Shown one piece after another: positions 34,732-44,088 of a stretch of DNA of 64,000 bases; position 1 is the stretch's first letter; every line of letters begins with the position of its first letter. Location: NCBI RefSeq assembly GCF_015477355.1, contig NZ_JADLRJ010000008.1:186001-250000 (forward strand), read 5' to 3'. A program made the position numbers and the translations under genes. The notes under the pieces were generated by a model that saw only the letters and a program-made list of their open reading frames with translations, was not told the DNA's origin and ran no database searches. This DNA is from Nocardia blacklockiae (GTDB taxonomy: Bacteria; Actinomycetota; Actinomycetes; Mycobacteriales; Mycobacteriaceae).

Positions 34732-36207
34732 ATGGCGGATGCGGTTGTGATCGGGTCGGGGCCCAACGGGCTTGCCGCCGCGGTGGTTCTGGCCCGCGCC
34801 GGGCTCGCGGTGGAGGTGCACGAGGCGGGCGACACGCTCGGCGGCGGCTGCCGCACGGCCGAACTCACCCTGCCCGGCTATCGGCACGATGTCTGCGCGG
34901 GCGCGCACCCCCTGGCCTGGGCGTCGCCGTTCCTGCGCGCGTTCGACCTGGCGGCACACGGCGTCGAACTGCTGACGCCGGAGGCGTCGTTCGCGCACCC
35001 GCTGGACGGGGGAGTCGCGGGTGTGGCGTGGCGGGAGCTGGATCGCACGGTCGCGGGCCTGGGCCGCGACGGCGCGGCGTGGCGGCGGCTGTTCGGCCCG
35101 CTGGTGGCGCACTGGGACAGCCTGGTGGGCCTGGCCATGTCGGATCTGCGGCACCCGCCACTGGACGTGGTCACCGGTGTGCGCTTCGCGCGGCGCCTGC
35201 TCGAACAGGGCACGCCGCTGTGGAATCTGCGTTTTCACGAGGACCCCGCCCCGGCCCTGTTCACCGGCGTGAGCGCGCACGCCATCATCCCGCCGCGGGC
35301 CTTCTCGGCCACGGGTGTGGCACTGCTGCTGGCGAGCCTGGCCCACGCGGGCAGCGGGTGGCCGGTCCCGCGCGGCGGCAGCCAGGCCATCGTCGACGCG
35401 CTGGCCGCGGATATCGAGCGGCACGGCGGCCGCCTCGTCACCGGGCACCGGGTGGACTCGCTGGCCGAATTCGACGGTGCCCGAGCGATTCTGCTCGACA
35501 CCGCCCCCACCGAACTACTGCGCCTGGCCGAGGATCGGCTGCCGTCCCGCTACGCGCGGCGGCTGCGGAAATTCCGCTACGGCGGCGCGGCCTGCAAGGT
35601 CGACTTCGCGCTGTCCGGTCCCGTGCCGTGGCAGGCCGAGGGCTGCGACCGGGCGGGCACGCTGCACCTGGCCGGCACGCGCGCGGAGTCCGTCGCGGCC
35701 GAGAAGGCCGTCGCCGCGGGCGAACACGCCGAGCGCCCGTTCGTACTCGCCATCCAGCCCGGCGTGGTGGACTCCTCGCGGGCCCCGGCGGGCGGCCACA
35801 CCTTCTACACCTACGCCCACGTGCCGAACGGTTCCACCCGCGACGTGAGCGAACAGATCATCACCCAGGTCGAGCGCTTCGCGCCGGGCTTCCGCGACCT
35901 GATCCTGGCCCAGCACGTGCGCCCCGCCGCGGCGATGCCCGCCTACAACGCCAACTACGTCGGCGGCGACATCGCCGCCGGCGCAATGGATCTGCGCCAG
36001 ACCGTGTTCCGCCCCACCCCCCGCTGGAACCCGTACGGCACACCCCTCGAAGGCGTCTACTTCTGCTCCTCCGCCACCCCGCCCGGCCCCGGCGTCCACG
36101 GCATGTGCGGCCTGCACGCCGTGACCCACGCCCTCCGCGACCGCTTCGGCATCACCACCGACCCCCTCGCGCTTTTGCGAACCGCCGCGGCCACACCACC
36201 CGACTGA
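34732..36207 (+). CDS. Phytoene-desaturase-like FAD oxidoreductase
   Basis: 491 aa. The N-terminal FAD motif is AVVIGSGPNGLAAAVVLARAG with the following GGGCRT region. The C-terminal FAD motif is EGVYFCSSATPPGPGVHGMCG. The mid-section carries RGGSQAIVDALAADIERHGG. These are features of the CrtI/NAD(P)-binding amine-oxidase-like family (PDSW/RETSAT type). No other carotenoid gene is nearby, so the substrate is unknown. The start is ATG 34732; TACAGT at 34719-34724 could be the -10 of a leaderless message. Confidence 0.85.
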   Translation: MADAVVIGSGPNGLAAAVVLARAGLAVEVHEAGDTLGGGCRTAELTLPGYRHDVCAGAHPLAWASPFLRAFDLAAHGVELLTPEASFAHPLDGGVAGVAWRELDRTVAGLGRDGAAWRRLFGPLVAHWDSLVGLAMSDLRHPPLDVVTGVRFARRLLEQGTPLWNLRFHEDPAPALFTGVSAHAIIPPRAFSATGVALLLASLAHAGSGWPVPRGGSQAIVDALAADIERHGGRLVTGHRVDSLAEFDGARAILLDTAPTELLRLAEDRLPSRYARRLRKFRYGGAACKVDFALSGPVPWQAEGCDRAGTLHLAGTRAESVAAEKAVAAGEHAERPFVLAIQPGVVDSSRAPAGGHTFYTYAHVPNGSTRDVSEQIITQVERFAPGFRDLILAQHVRPAAAMPAYNANYVGGDIAAGAMDLRQTVFRPTPRWNPYGTPLEGVYFCSSATPPGPGVHGMCGLHAVTHALRDRFGITTDPLALLRTAAATPPD

Positions 36208-36209
36208 CC

Positions 36210-37130
36210 TCAGGCGGGTTGGGTGCGATAGAGATCCGGCTCGATGTACATGACGCGGGCGATGGGGACCGCGGCGCGGACGCGGGCCTCGGCGTCGTCG
36301 ATGGCCTTGGCGATGTCGGCGATCTCGAGGCCGGGGACGATCGACACCTTCGTGGCCACCAGGAGTTCGTCGGGGCCCAGGTATTCGGTGCGGAGGTGGA
36401 TGACGCGATCGATGCGCTCGCCGTCGACCAGGTTCTCGCGGATCTTGCGGTCCTGGTCCGGGGTGGCGCCCTCGCCGACCAGCAGGCTCTTCATCTCCAC
36501 GATCAGCACGATCGCGATGACGCCCAGCAGCGCGCCGATCCCGAGGGTGCCGATGCCGTCCCAGACCGGATCGCCGGTCACCATGGTCAGCAGCACCGCC
36601 GCCAGCGCGAAGGCCAGGCCGACCAGCGCGCCGGTGTCCTCGAGCAGCACCACCGGCAGCTCCGGATTGCGCGAGTTGCGGATGAACCGCCACCAGCTCG
36701 AGTTGCCGCGCAACGGCGCCGACTCACGCATGGCCGTGACGAAACTGAAGCCCTCCAACCCGATCGCGATGACCAGGATGGTGACCGCCACCAGCGGCGA
36801 GGTCAGCTCCTCGGGATGCTGAATCTTGTGGATGCCCTCGTAGATCGAGAACATCGAGCCGAGCGAGAACAGCACCAGCGCCACGACGAACGAGTAGAAG
36901 TAGCGGTTGCGCCCGTACCCGAACGGGTGCAGCGCGTCGGCCTCCTGCTCGGCCCGCTTCTGTCCCAGCAGCAGCAGTCCCTGGTTGCCGGTGTCGGCCA
37001 CCGAGTGCACGCCCTCGGCGAGCATCGAGCCCGAGCCCGTGATCGCCGCGCCGACGAATTTCGCGATCGCGATGCCGAGATTCGCGCTCAGCGCCGCGAG
37101 GATCGCCTTCTTCCCACCACCGGCAGACAT
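36210..37130 (-). CDS. Cation diffusion facilitator transporter, SLC30A9-like group
   Basis: 306 aa with six predicted membrane helices and a C-terminal cytoplasmic domain. The metal site in TM2 is HSVADTGNQ (HxxxD). In TM5 the usual HxxxD is replaced by LLEDTGALVG, as in the ZnT9/SLC30A9 branch, so metal choice may differ from YiiP. FGYGRNRYFYS is the family signature after TM2. It should export Zn2+, Mn2+ or another divalent metal by proton antiport. It is convergent with the oxidoreductase gene and leaves only 2 bases between. Confidence 0.88.
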   Translation of the reverse strand: MSAGGGKKAILAALSANLGIAIAKFVGAAITGSGSMLAEGVHSVADTGNQGLLLLGQKRAEQEADALHPFGYGRNRYFYSFVVALVLFSLGSMFSIYEGIHKIQHPEELTSPLVAVTILVIAIGLEGFSFVTAMRESAPLRGNSSWWRFIRNSRNPELPVVLLEDTGALVGLAFALAAVLLTMVTGDPVWDGIGTLGIGALLGVIAIVLIVEMKSLLVGEGATPDQDRKIRENLVDGERIDRVIHLRTEYLGPDELLVATKVSIVPGLEIADIAKAIDDAEARVRAAVPIARVMYIEPDLYRTQPA

Positions 37131-37194
37131 GGTGCAGCACGGTCCTTTCGTCGTGTCCGATTCGTCCGAACAACTTACCTGGCGGCCGGACCGT

Positions 37195-38451
37195 TCACTC
37201 GCCGCCGACGCAGGCGCAGAACAGCTGTGCCGGACCGTCGACCGCCTGCGCGCGAATGTGGCTGTCCGCGGCCGAGATCCAGGCCGCGCCGCCGGGCGTG
37301 ATCCGCAGTTCGTCCGCGCCCTGCCACAGCCGCACGGTGCCGGCCGTGCACAATATGATGCCCGGTCCGGTGCGCGGCACCGGTATCGGCTCCGCCCCCG
37401 CGCCCAATTCGAATCGGCACAGCGCGAATTCGGCGGCGGGCGTGCGGTATCGGAACGCGGGCGACGCCGCGTCCGGATCGCCGAGCGGCTCCGGTTCCAC
37501 GATCGGCACGTCCAGCGGCTCGAAGTCGAGCACCCGCAGCAGCTCCGGCACGTCGACGTGTTTGGGTGTGAGCCCGCCGCGCAGCACGTTGTCGGAGCTG
37601 GCCATGATCTCCACCCCGATCCCGCGCAGGTAGGCGTGCAGATTGCCGGCGGCCAGGTACAGGCCCTGGCCCGGTTCCAGCGTGATCCGATTCAGCAGCA
37701 GCGCCGCGAGCACGCCCGCGTCGCCCGGATACGCCTCGGCCAGCTCCAGCGCGGTGCGCGCCTCGGCCGCGAACTCCTTGTTCGGCGACGCGTCCGAGTC
37801 GGCGGAGCCCTTCTCCGACAGGTACCGCACGCAGCCGTCGAGCACCTGCGGCAGCAGCCGCTCCAGCATCGCCTGCGGCAGCGTGATCCAGGTGGTGAAC
37901 AGCGTCCGCAACCCGGCCGAATCCGGTTGTGCCGCGAGCAGTTCGGCGTAGTTGACCAGGTCGGGGATGGCCAGCGCGCGCAACAGCGCGACGGTGCGCA
38001 GCGGGTCGCGGAACCCGGCCAGCGCCTCGAAACGCTCGAGTGCCACCACGAGTTCGGGTTTGTGGCTGTCGTCGCGGTAGTTGCGCATCGGCGAATCGAG
38101 CGGGACCCGCGTCTGGTTCTCCCGTTCGAAACCGGCGCGGGCCTGGTCGGCGCTGGGGTGCGCCTGCAGCGACAGCGGCTCCTCGGCGGCGAGGATCTTC
38201 ACCAGGAACGGCAACCGGCCGTCGAATGCCGGTGCGACCGAACCGAGTTCGCGCGCCGGGTCGGCGCTGACCACCTCGAGCAGCGACTTCTTGTGGCCGT
38301 CGACCGACACCCGGGCGGGGTTGGCGGGATGGGCGCCGAACCAGAGTTCCGCCTCCGGATGCGCGGAGGGAACCGGTCGGCCGCACAGCTGAGCGAGTGC
38401 GGTGCGCGACCCCCAGGCGTAGGAGCGCAACGCACCAACGAGTTCTTGCAC
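37195..38451 (-). CDS. manA: Mannose-6-phosphate isomerase, class I
   Basis: 418 aa. The zinc-binding signatures SLQAHPS and SHKPELVVALE, then LYLAAGNLHAYLRG with the catalytic-site residues, identify a type I PMI. It interconverts fructose-6-phosphate and mannose-6-phosphate, feeding Pmm and the GDP-mannose pyrophosphorylase in this window. GTG 38451 overlaps the stop of the tobH-like gene by one base (TAGTG), so translation is coupled. Equivalent of Rv3255c. Confidence 0.93.
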   Translation of the reverse strand: MQELVGALRSYAWGSRTALAQLCGRPVPSAHPEAELWFGAHPANPARVSVDGHKKSLLEVVSADPARELGSVAPAFDGRLPFLVKILAAEEPLSLQAHPSADQARAGFERENQTRVPLDSPMRNYRDDSHKPELVVALERFEALAGFRDPLRTVALLRALAIPDLVNYAELLAAQPDSAGLRTLFTTWITLPQAMLERLLPQVLDGCVRYLSEKGSADSDASPNKEFAAEARTALELAEAYPGDAGVLAALLLNRITLEPGQGLYLAAGNLHAYLRGIGVEIMASSDNVLRGGLTPKHVDVPELLRVLDFEPLDVPIVEPEPLGDPDAASPAFRYRTPAAEFALCRFELGAGAEPIPVPRTGPGIILCTAGTVRLWQGADELRITPGGAAWISAADSHIRAQAVDGPAQLFCACVGGE

Positions 38452-39647
38452 TAGTAGCGTCCCCCGTCGTACCGCTCGGTGCGCTCAGCGGCGGGCGGTG
38501 ATCCGAGCAGGCGCAGGTAGGCGGCCGCCATCTCCAGCCGGAGTACCAGTACCGCAAGCTGTTCCAGCTCGGTGCCGCGCCCGGCGGCGGGCGGCGGGCC
38601 CGCGGCCTCGGGCTCGCGCGGTGCGGCGGCCTCGGTGCTGGCCAGTTCCGCGTCCACGTTCACCAGGTCGGCGTCGACCAGGCCCGCGCTCGCGCCGAAC
38701 GTCGCGAGCCGGCGCCGCGCCGCCACCTGATCGGTGTCGGAACTGACCACGAAGATCCGTACCCGCTCCACCGGGGCGGGGCCGTCGAGCTGCTCGTCGT
38801 GGAACATCGGATCGAAGCCGGGGGCGGCCGTGCCGGCCGACTCGATCATGCGGGCGTTGGCGGCCACGGCGTCGGCCAGCCCGGTGGCGGCGGCGATCCG
38901 CCCGGCCGCCGACAGCAGCACCTCCGCGGTGTGCGCGGCCACCTGCGTCGCGGCGGGGGAGTCCCCGGCCAGCACGATGCGCCGCTCCAGCATGCGGGCG
39001 GCGAGCATCTTGGCGGGGTTGTGGAAGACCTCGTTGTGCGGGCCGTCGCGCAGCGCCTCGGCGTCGAGTACGTCGGCGAGCGCGTTCAGATTGGGCACCA
39101 GCGGACCGACCCGGCTCGGGTCCACGGCGTGCAGCACCGCGACGCCCACGGCCAGGTAGCGCAGCAGCCGGTTGTGGTCGAGCACCCGCACGCGCGGCGG
39201 CAGCAGCGCGGCGCGCCCGGCGGCCGCGGCCCGCATCGGACCCTCGTCGGGGGCGGCGACCACCACTTCGGCGCCGCGGCGCAGGGCGCGGTCCACGGCC
39301 CCGATCAGCCGCGGGTCACCGGCGTCGTCACCGGCCACCAGCACCACGTCCAAGGGGCCGACCCATTGCGGGATGGCGGTGGCGGGCACGATCGGCAGTC
39401 CGGCGCGGTCGCCCAGCGCGGCCATCAGCAGCGTGGCGGCGCGGTCGGCCCGGCCGGAACCGGAGACGAGCACCACGCTGCGCGGGCTCATGTCGCGCAG
39501 CCGGGCGAGCACATCCTCGTCGACGGCCGCGGCGGTGGCGCGCACCTGGGCGCCCGCCGACGCGGCCGACCGCAAGGCTCCTCCGGAGTCGGCGGCCTCC
39601 AGCGAGGCGACGTCATCGAGATCGAGTACCGGTGTCCCAGCGATCAT
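38451..39647 (-). CDS. TobH-like SIS-domain protein
   Basis: 398 aa, equivalent of Rv3256c. It has a SIS-like sugar-isomerase fold (SVVLVSGSGRADRAATLLMAALG; DVVLVAGDDAGDPRLIGAVDRALRRGAEVVVAA). It contains HNEVFHNPAKMLAARMLERRIVLAGDS, which resembles the phosphoglucose/phosphomannose isomerase family. A Pro/Ala/Glu-rich linker comes before the C-terminal helix. It sits between manA and pmm, so a role in mannose-phosphate metabolism is likely, though it may lack enzyme activity. Confidence 0.82.
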   Translation of the reverse strand: MIAGTPVLDLDDVASLEAADSGGALRSAASAGAQVRATAAAVDEDVLARLRDMSPRSVVLVSGSGRADRAATLLMAALGDRAGLPIVPATAIPQWVGPLDVVLVAGDDAGDPRLIGAVDRALRRGAEVVVAAPDEGPMRAAAAGRAALLPPRVRVLDHNRLLRYLAVGVAVLHAVDPSRVGPLVPNLNALADVLDAEALRDGPHNEVFHNPAKMLAARMLERRIVLAGDSPAATQVAAHTAEVLLSAAGRIAAATGLADAVAANARMIESAGTAAPGFDPMFHDEQLDGPAPVERVRIFVVSSDTDQVAARRRLATFGASAGLVDADLVNVDAELASTEAAAPREPEAAGPPPAAGRGTELEQLAVLVLRLEMAAAYLRLLGSPPAAERTERYDGGRY

Positions 39648-39750
39648 CGGGCGTTGCCACCTCCCCTCAATCGGGTCACCAGGCCGGGTGAGCGCCCGGG
39701 TGAAGCGTTGACTGCGAATGAATTCGCACCTTGTGATTCCACTATTCCAG

Positions 39751-41142
39751 TCAGCCGCGGACGATGCTCAGGATCTCGGTCACGAGTGCGTCTACTTCCT
39801 CCTGAGATCGTGCTTCCACGTTGAGACGCAACAACGGTTCGGTATTCGAGGCGCGCAGATTGAACCAGGCATGGTCGGGCAGCTGGACGGTGACGCCGTC
39901 CAGCCGGTCCACCGACTGGGCCCGCCCTTCGAACGCGGCGACGACGGCCCGGGTGCGGTCCTGCGCGTCGGCCACCGTCGAGTTGATCTCCCCGGACGCG
40001 GCGTAGGTGGCGTAGGACGAGGCCAGCTCCGACATCGTCAGCGCCTGCCCCGACCCGTCCTTCTCGCCGAGCGCGGCCAGCACGTGCAAGGCCGCGAGCA
40101 TGCCGGAGTCGGCGCCCCAGAAGTCGCGGAAGTAGTAGTGCGCGGAATGCTCGCCGCCGAAGATGGCGCCGGTGGCGGCCATCTGCTGCTTGATGAACGA
40201 GTGCCCGACCCGGGTGCGCACCGGGGTGCCGCCCAGCTCGGTCACCAGTTCGGGAACGGCGTGCGAAGTGATGAGATTGTGAATGATGGTGGCGCCCGGC
40301 TCCTTCGCCAGTTCGCGCTCGGCGACCAGCGCGGTGACCGCCGACGGCGAGACCGGCTCGCCGCGCTCGTCGACCACGAAGCAGCGGTCGGCGTCGCCGT
40401 CGAAGGCCAGGCCGATGTCGGCGCCGGTCTCGCGGACGAAGCGTTGCAGGTCCACCAGGTTCTTCGGGTCCAGCGGGTTGGCCTCGTGGTTGGGGAACGA
40501 GCCGTCCAGCTCGAAGTACAGCGGCGCGACGGTCAGCTGCGAGACCGGGCCGAGCACCGCGGGAACGGTGTAGCCGCCCATGCCGTTGCCGGCGTCGACG
40601 GCGACCTTCAGGGGCCGGATGCCGCTCAGATCGACCAGGCCGCGCAGGTATTCGGCGTAGCCGTCGAGCAGGTTCTGCTCGGTCGCGGTGCCGGGCGCGC
40701 CGTCGTGGCCGGGCACGCCGTCGATCAGTTCGGCGGCGATGGTGGCCAGGCCGGTGTCCTGTCCGACCGGGAGCGCGTTGGCGCGGCACAGCTTGATGCC
40801 GTTGTAGCGGGCGGGGTTGTGGCTCGCGGTGAACATGGCGCCGGGGCAGCCCAGCCGACCCGAGGCGAAGTACAGCTCGTCGGTGGAGGCCAGGCCGATG
40901 TGCACGACGTCGAGGCCCTGGGCGAGCACGCCCTCGGCGAAGGCCGCGGCCAGACCCGGCGACGACTCCCGCATGTCGTGCCCGATGACGACGCGGGCCG
41001 CGTCCTCGCCGCGCATCAGCCGGGCGAACGAGGCGCCCACGTCTCGCACGAAGTCGGCGTCGATCTGTTCCCCGACGACACCGCGAACGTCGTACGCCTT
41101 GACAACTGCATTCACGGACTCGGCAGACCGGGCGACTGTCAT
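39751..41142 (-). CDS. pmmA: Phosphomannomutase / phosphoglucomutase
   Basis: 463 aa from ATG 41142. The alpha-D-phosphohexomutase signatures are in order: KAYDVRGVVG; FTASHNPARYNG with the phosphoserine; LAFDGDADRC magnesium loop; GGEHSAHYYFRDFWGADSG sugar-binding loop; RASNTEPLLRLNVEA phosphate loop. It converts mannose-6-phosphate to mannose-1-phosphate for GDP-mannose and polyprenyl-mannose. Followed by the tobH-like gene and manA. Equivalent of Rv3257c (pmmA/manB). Confidence 0.94.
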   Translation of the reverse strand: MTVARSAESVNAVVKAYDVRGVVGEQIDADFVRDVGASFARLMRGEDAARVVIGHDMRESSPGLAAAFAEGVLAQGLDVVHIGLASTDELYFASGRLGCPGAMFTASHNPARYNGIKLCRANALPVGQDTGLATIAAELIDGVPGHDGAPGTATEQNLLDGYAEYLRGLVDLSGIRPLKVAVDAGNGMGGYTVPAVLGPVSQLTVAPLYFELDGSFPNHEANPLDPKNLVDLQRFVRETGADIGLAFDGDADRCFVVDERGEPVSPSAVTALVAERELAKEPGATIIHNLITSHAVPELVTELGGTPVRTRVGHSFIKQQMAATGAIFGGEHSAHYYFRDFWGADSGMLAALHVLAALGEKDGSGQALTMSELASSYATYAASGEINSTVADAQDRTRAVVAAFEGRAQSVDRLDGVTVQLPDHAWFNLRASNTEPLLRLNVEARSQEEVDALVTEILSIVRG

Positions 41143-41310
41143 GGGGAACACCCTAGTAGGCCGACGGTGTGGAACGTATTCGGTACACCTGTGGGTGTGC
41201 CGAGAACGGCGCTACTTCGCCGTAGGCGAACACGCGGCCCGGACATCCCCGACATGTCGATCGATCAGGGGCGGGAGGAGGGCCGGGCGGACCGGCCGAG
41301 GGGAGCGACC

Positions 41311-41703
41311 TCAGTTGGGCGGGTCGGGGAGCACGCGCAGGTGTCCGCGGCGGCCGGTGCGCGGTGGGCGGCCGGTGCGGGCGGTGGGGTGCGGGGCGGG
41401 CTGGTAGTCGGAGTAGCCGCGCTGGTCGGGTTCCGGTGCGCGGCGGCGCATTCCGGCCTCCCGGACGGCCTCGGCCAGGGCGGTCAGGTCGTCCTCGTCG
41501 GGGGCGGAGAAGCCGCCCTCGTGGCGGACCAGTTCCCAACCCTTCGGCGCGGTGATGCGGGAGCCGTGGGTGTCGCACAGATCCCACGAATGCGGCTCGG
41601 CCACAGTGGCGAGCGGACCGACGACGGCCGTCGAGTCGGAGTACACATAGGTGAGCGTCGCGACGGCCGGATTCTTGCAGCCGGGTCGGCAGCAACGACG
41701 CAT
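41311..41703 (-). CDS. DUF3499 family protein
   Basis: 130 aa from ATG 41703 (GTG 41712 is also possible). The N-terminus RRCCRPGCKNPAVATLTYVYSDSTAVVGPLA and WDLCDTHGSRITAPKGWELVRH matches Rv3258c and its actinobacterial relatives. The CC-x3-C and C-x2-H residues could bind zinc. The C-terminal 45 residues are Pro/Arg-rich and probably disordered. Function unknown; always found near whiB2 and pmm. Confidence 0.88.
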   Translation of the reverse strand: MRRCCRPGCKNPAVATLTYVYSDSTAVVGPLATVAEPHSWDLCDTHGSRITAPKGWELVRHEGGFSAPDEDDLTALAEAVREAGMRRRAPEPDQRGYSDYQPAPHPTARTGRPPRTGRRGHLRVLPDPPN

Positions 41704-41782
41704 GGGTATCACGCCAAGGAGAGTAACCCTCCGCGGGCCCTCGCGCGGTGAGACACGCGAGCCGGAGTACTAGATTCGACAC

Positions 41783-42259
41783 ATGACCCGTTCACGCAAG
41801 CGGCCGCCCACGGCGCGGTCGGTGATCCGCCGTGGGCGTGGGGTGCGAGGGCCCATGCTGCCGCCGACCGTGCCCGCCTGGCGCACCCGGGGGCAGCAGT
41901 TCGACCGCCTGGTGCTGGAGGCGTTCGCGCCACTGGACAGCCGCTGGCACGACCGGCTCACCAAACTGGACATCGCGGTCGACGACGTGCCGAAGATCCG
42001 TCCGCTGCATCCGGATTCGGTGACCTGGCCGGACGAGGTGGTCGCGGACGGCCCGGTGCCGCTGTCGCGTCTCATCCCGGCCGGTGTGGACCGGCACGGC
42101 GCCGCGACCCGGGCCCGCGTCGTCCTGTTCCGCAAGCCGCTGGAGTTGCGCGCGGGTGACCCCGACGACCTGGTGGACCTCCTCCGCGAGGTGCTGGTGC
42201 AGCAGATCGCCACCTACCTGGGTGTCGATCCGGACGTCATCGATCCGGAGGAGGGCTGA
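41783..42259 (+). CDS. Metallopeptidase-like (zincin_1) protein
   Basis: 158 aa, equivalent of Rv3259. The basic N-terminus is followed by QFDRLVLEAFAPLDSRWHDRLTKLDIAVDDVPKI and a C-terminal LLREVLVQQIATYLGVDPDVID. In active members of the family the last helix carries HExxxH; here it reads REVLVQQ, so the metal site is lost and enzymatic activity is unlikely. The same degenerate form is what I recall for mycobacteria. It is divergent from the DUF3499 gene. Confidence 0.83.
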   Translation: MTRSRKRPPTARSVIRRGRGVRGPMLPPTVPAWRTRGQQFDRLVLEAFAPLDSRWHDRLTKLDIAVDDVPKIRPLHPDSVTWPDEVVADGPVPLSRLIPAGVDRHGAATRARVVLFRKPLELRAGDPDDLVDLLREVLVQQIATYLGVDPDVIDPEEG

Positions 42260-42298
42260 GAAAGCCTGGGGGCCAAGGTATTTCCCTGACCCCCGGGC

Positions 42299-42745
42299 TC
42301 AGCTGATGCCGCGCTTGAGGCGCCGGCGCTCCCGCTCCGACAGACCGCCCCAGATGCCGAAGCGCTCGTCGTGGGCGAGCGCGTACTCCAGGCACTCGTC
42401 CCGGACCTCGCAGCCCATGCAGATGCGCTTGGCCTCGCGCGTGGAGCCGCCCTTCTCGGGGAAGAACGCCTCCGGATCCGTCTGGGCACACAGTGCCCGT
42501 TCCTGCCACTGCTCCTCGATGCTGTCGAACATCGCGTCGAAGTCGGTGACGATGAGGCTCAGTTTCGGCGGTTCGGGCGCGTGTTGCGTCCGTGCCCACT
42601 GTCCTCCCTGCGGTGGTGTCACCGTAGCTCCCCCCTCTCGGTCGTCGATCCAACTGTCGGCGCAGGCGCCAGGTGCTGCGCCTGCTGTGGAATCGGTTTG
42701 CGATACACCGCCCGGATTGCCCGACGGGGCCACGTCCTCGGCCAT
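42299..42745 (-). CDS. whiB2: WhiB-family iron-sulfur regulator, WhiB2-like
   Basis: 148 aa. The four cluster-binding Cys are in RALCAQTDPEAFF and RICMGCEVRDECLEYAL, followed by the G(I/V)WGG turn (FGIWGGLSERERRRLKRG). The C-terminal 85 residues are nearly the same as M. tuberculosis WhiB2, a [4Fe-4S] regulator needed for cell division. GAGGAGG precedes ATG 42745. A second start, GTG 42622 after GGGGGGAG, would give a 107-aa form closer to the mycobacterial length. Confidence 0.93.
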   Translation of the reverse strand: MAEDVAPSGNPGGVSQTDSTAGAAPGACADSWIDDREGGATVTPPQGGQWARTQHAPEPPKLSLIVTDFDAMFDSIEEQWQERALCAQTDPEAFFPEKGGSTREAKRICMGCEVRDECLEYALAHDERFGIWGGLSERERRRLKRGIS

Positions 42746-43089
42746 CGCTCCGCCTCCTCACTGTGTGTTAGCGCAGAATGATTATCCGTCGGAACCGATC
42801 TGCCCACCGACGGCCCAACACCGCGACGTTGTCCCGCGGACATCCCCGAGCGCGTCATCCCGGTACGAACGGGTGTTCGAAAAACGGTCAGCGCCTTGAA
42901 CTCTCGCGCCGACCCGGAATGACATGTCTGTGATTAGACACGCCGGACGCGGCGATGGTCAAGCTGCCGACACAATTCCGTTACTATCCGCAGCCGTCTT
43001 CGGCGCGGTTCGGTAACCGCCGAGTAGCAAATGACCAGCAAATATGCTCTGGAGCATGCTGTTCGGGGCACCGCATAGGCTGTGCGGAT
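42746..43089. other. Divergent whiB2-fbiA promoter region
   Basis: 344 bases without a gene. It should hold the promoters of both whiB2 (leftward) and fbiA (rightward). TAGGCT near 43076-43081 lies about 8 bases before the fbiA GTG and could be the -10 of a leaderless message. No inverted repeat of note was seen. Confidence 0.5.
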
Positions 43090-44088
43090 GTGACTGGAGA
43101 ACAAGCGGACATCGCGCCGGAGATCGGCCCGCGCATTGCCGTGTTGGTCGGCGGAGTCGGTGGCGCGCGCTTCCTGCTCGGCGTGCGCGAACTGCTGCCC
43201 GAGGCCGAGATCTCGGCCATCGTGAACGTCGGTGACGACGTCTGGATGCACGGCCTGCGCATCTGTCCCGACCTGGATACCTGCATGTACACCCTGGGTG
43301 ACGGCATCGATCCCGAGCGCGGGTGGGGTCGGCGCGGAGAAACCTGGCATGCCAAGGAAGAGCTGGCGAAATACCACGCCCAGCCGGATTGGTTCGGACT
43401 GGGCGATCGGGATATCGCCACACACCTGGTTCGCAGCGAAATGTTGCGTGCCGGGTACCCGCTCTCGGCGGTTACGGAGGCGTTGTGCAATCGGTGGCAG
43501 CCCGGCGTGAAACTTGTACCGGCAACCGACGACAGATGTGAAACGCATGTTGTCATCAGCGACACGGAGAAGCCTGGCGAACGTCGCGCGATTCATTTCC
43601 AGGAGTGGTGGGTACGCTATCGGGCGGACGTCGAGACCCATGGATTCGTCACAATCGGGGCGGATCAGGCCAAGCCGGCCCCAAGTGTGACGCAAATCAT
43701 AGAGTCGGCTGACGTTGTCCTGCTGGCCCCTTCGAACCCTGTGGTGAGCATCGGTGCCATCCTCGCGGTGCCCGGTATTCGCGGGGCGCTGCGCACTACG
43801 CGCGCCCGGGTCGTCGGGCTGTCGCCGGTGATCGATGGAAAGCCGTTGCGCGGCATGGCCGACGAGTGCCTGTCGGTGATCGGCGTGGAGACCACGGCGG
43901 AGGCGGTCGGCCGGCACTACGGGGCGCGGTCGGACACCGGCATCCTCGACGGCTGGCTGGTGCACTCCACCGATACGGCCGAGGTGCCGGGCGTGGAGGT
44001 GCGCAGCGTGCCGCTGCTGATGACCGACCCCGCCGCCACCGCCGAAATGGTCCGCGAGGCACTGGATGTCGCGGGGGTGAAGCCGTGA
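43090..44088 (+). CDS. fbiA: 2-phospho-L-lactate / phosphoenolpyruvyl transferase for F420
   Basis: 332 aa, matching the 331 aa of mycobacterial FbiA. Signatures: [81 protein letters not shown] and [18 protein letters not shown]. The enzyme joins the activated three-carbon unit (PEP-derived in mycobacteria) to the deazaflavin FO, giving (dehydro)F420-0. GTG 43090 is chosen by length and similarity; an earlier GTG at 42955 is in frame but adds unrelated residues. Overlaps fbiB. Confidence 0.95.
   Translation: MTGEQADIAPEIGPRIAVLVGGVGGARFLLGVRELLPEAEISAIVNVGDDVWMHGLRICPDLDTCMYTLGDGIDPERGWGRRGETWHAKEELAKYHAQPDWFGLGDRDIATHLVRSEMLRAGYPLSAVTEALCNRWQPGVKLVPATDDRCETHVVISDTEKPGERRAIHFQEWWVRYRADVETHGFVTIGADQAKPAPSVTQIIESADVVLLAPSNPVVSIGAILAVPGIRGALRTTRARVVGLSPVIDGKPLRGMADECLSVIGVETTAEAVGRHYGARSDTGILDGWLVHSTDTAEVPGVEVRSVPLLMTDPAATAEMVREALDVAGVKP

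Noticed and set aside
42622-42745. Two separate genes at whiB2
   Set aside because: Both starts are in one frame; the upstream part is an N-terminal extension of the same protein rather than another gene.
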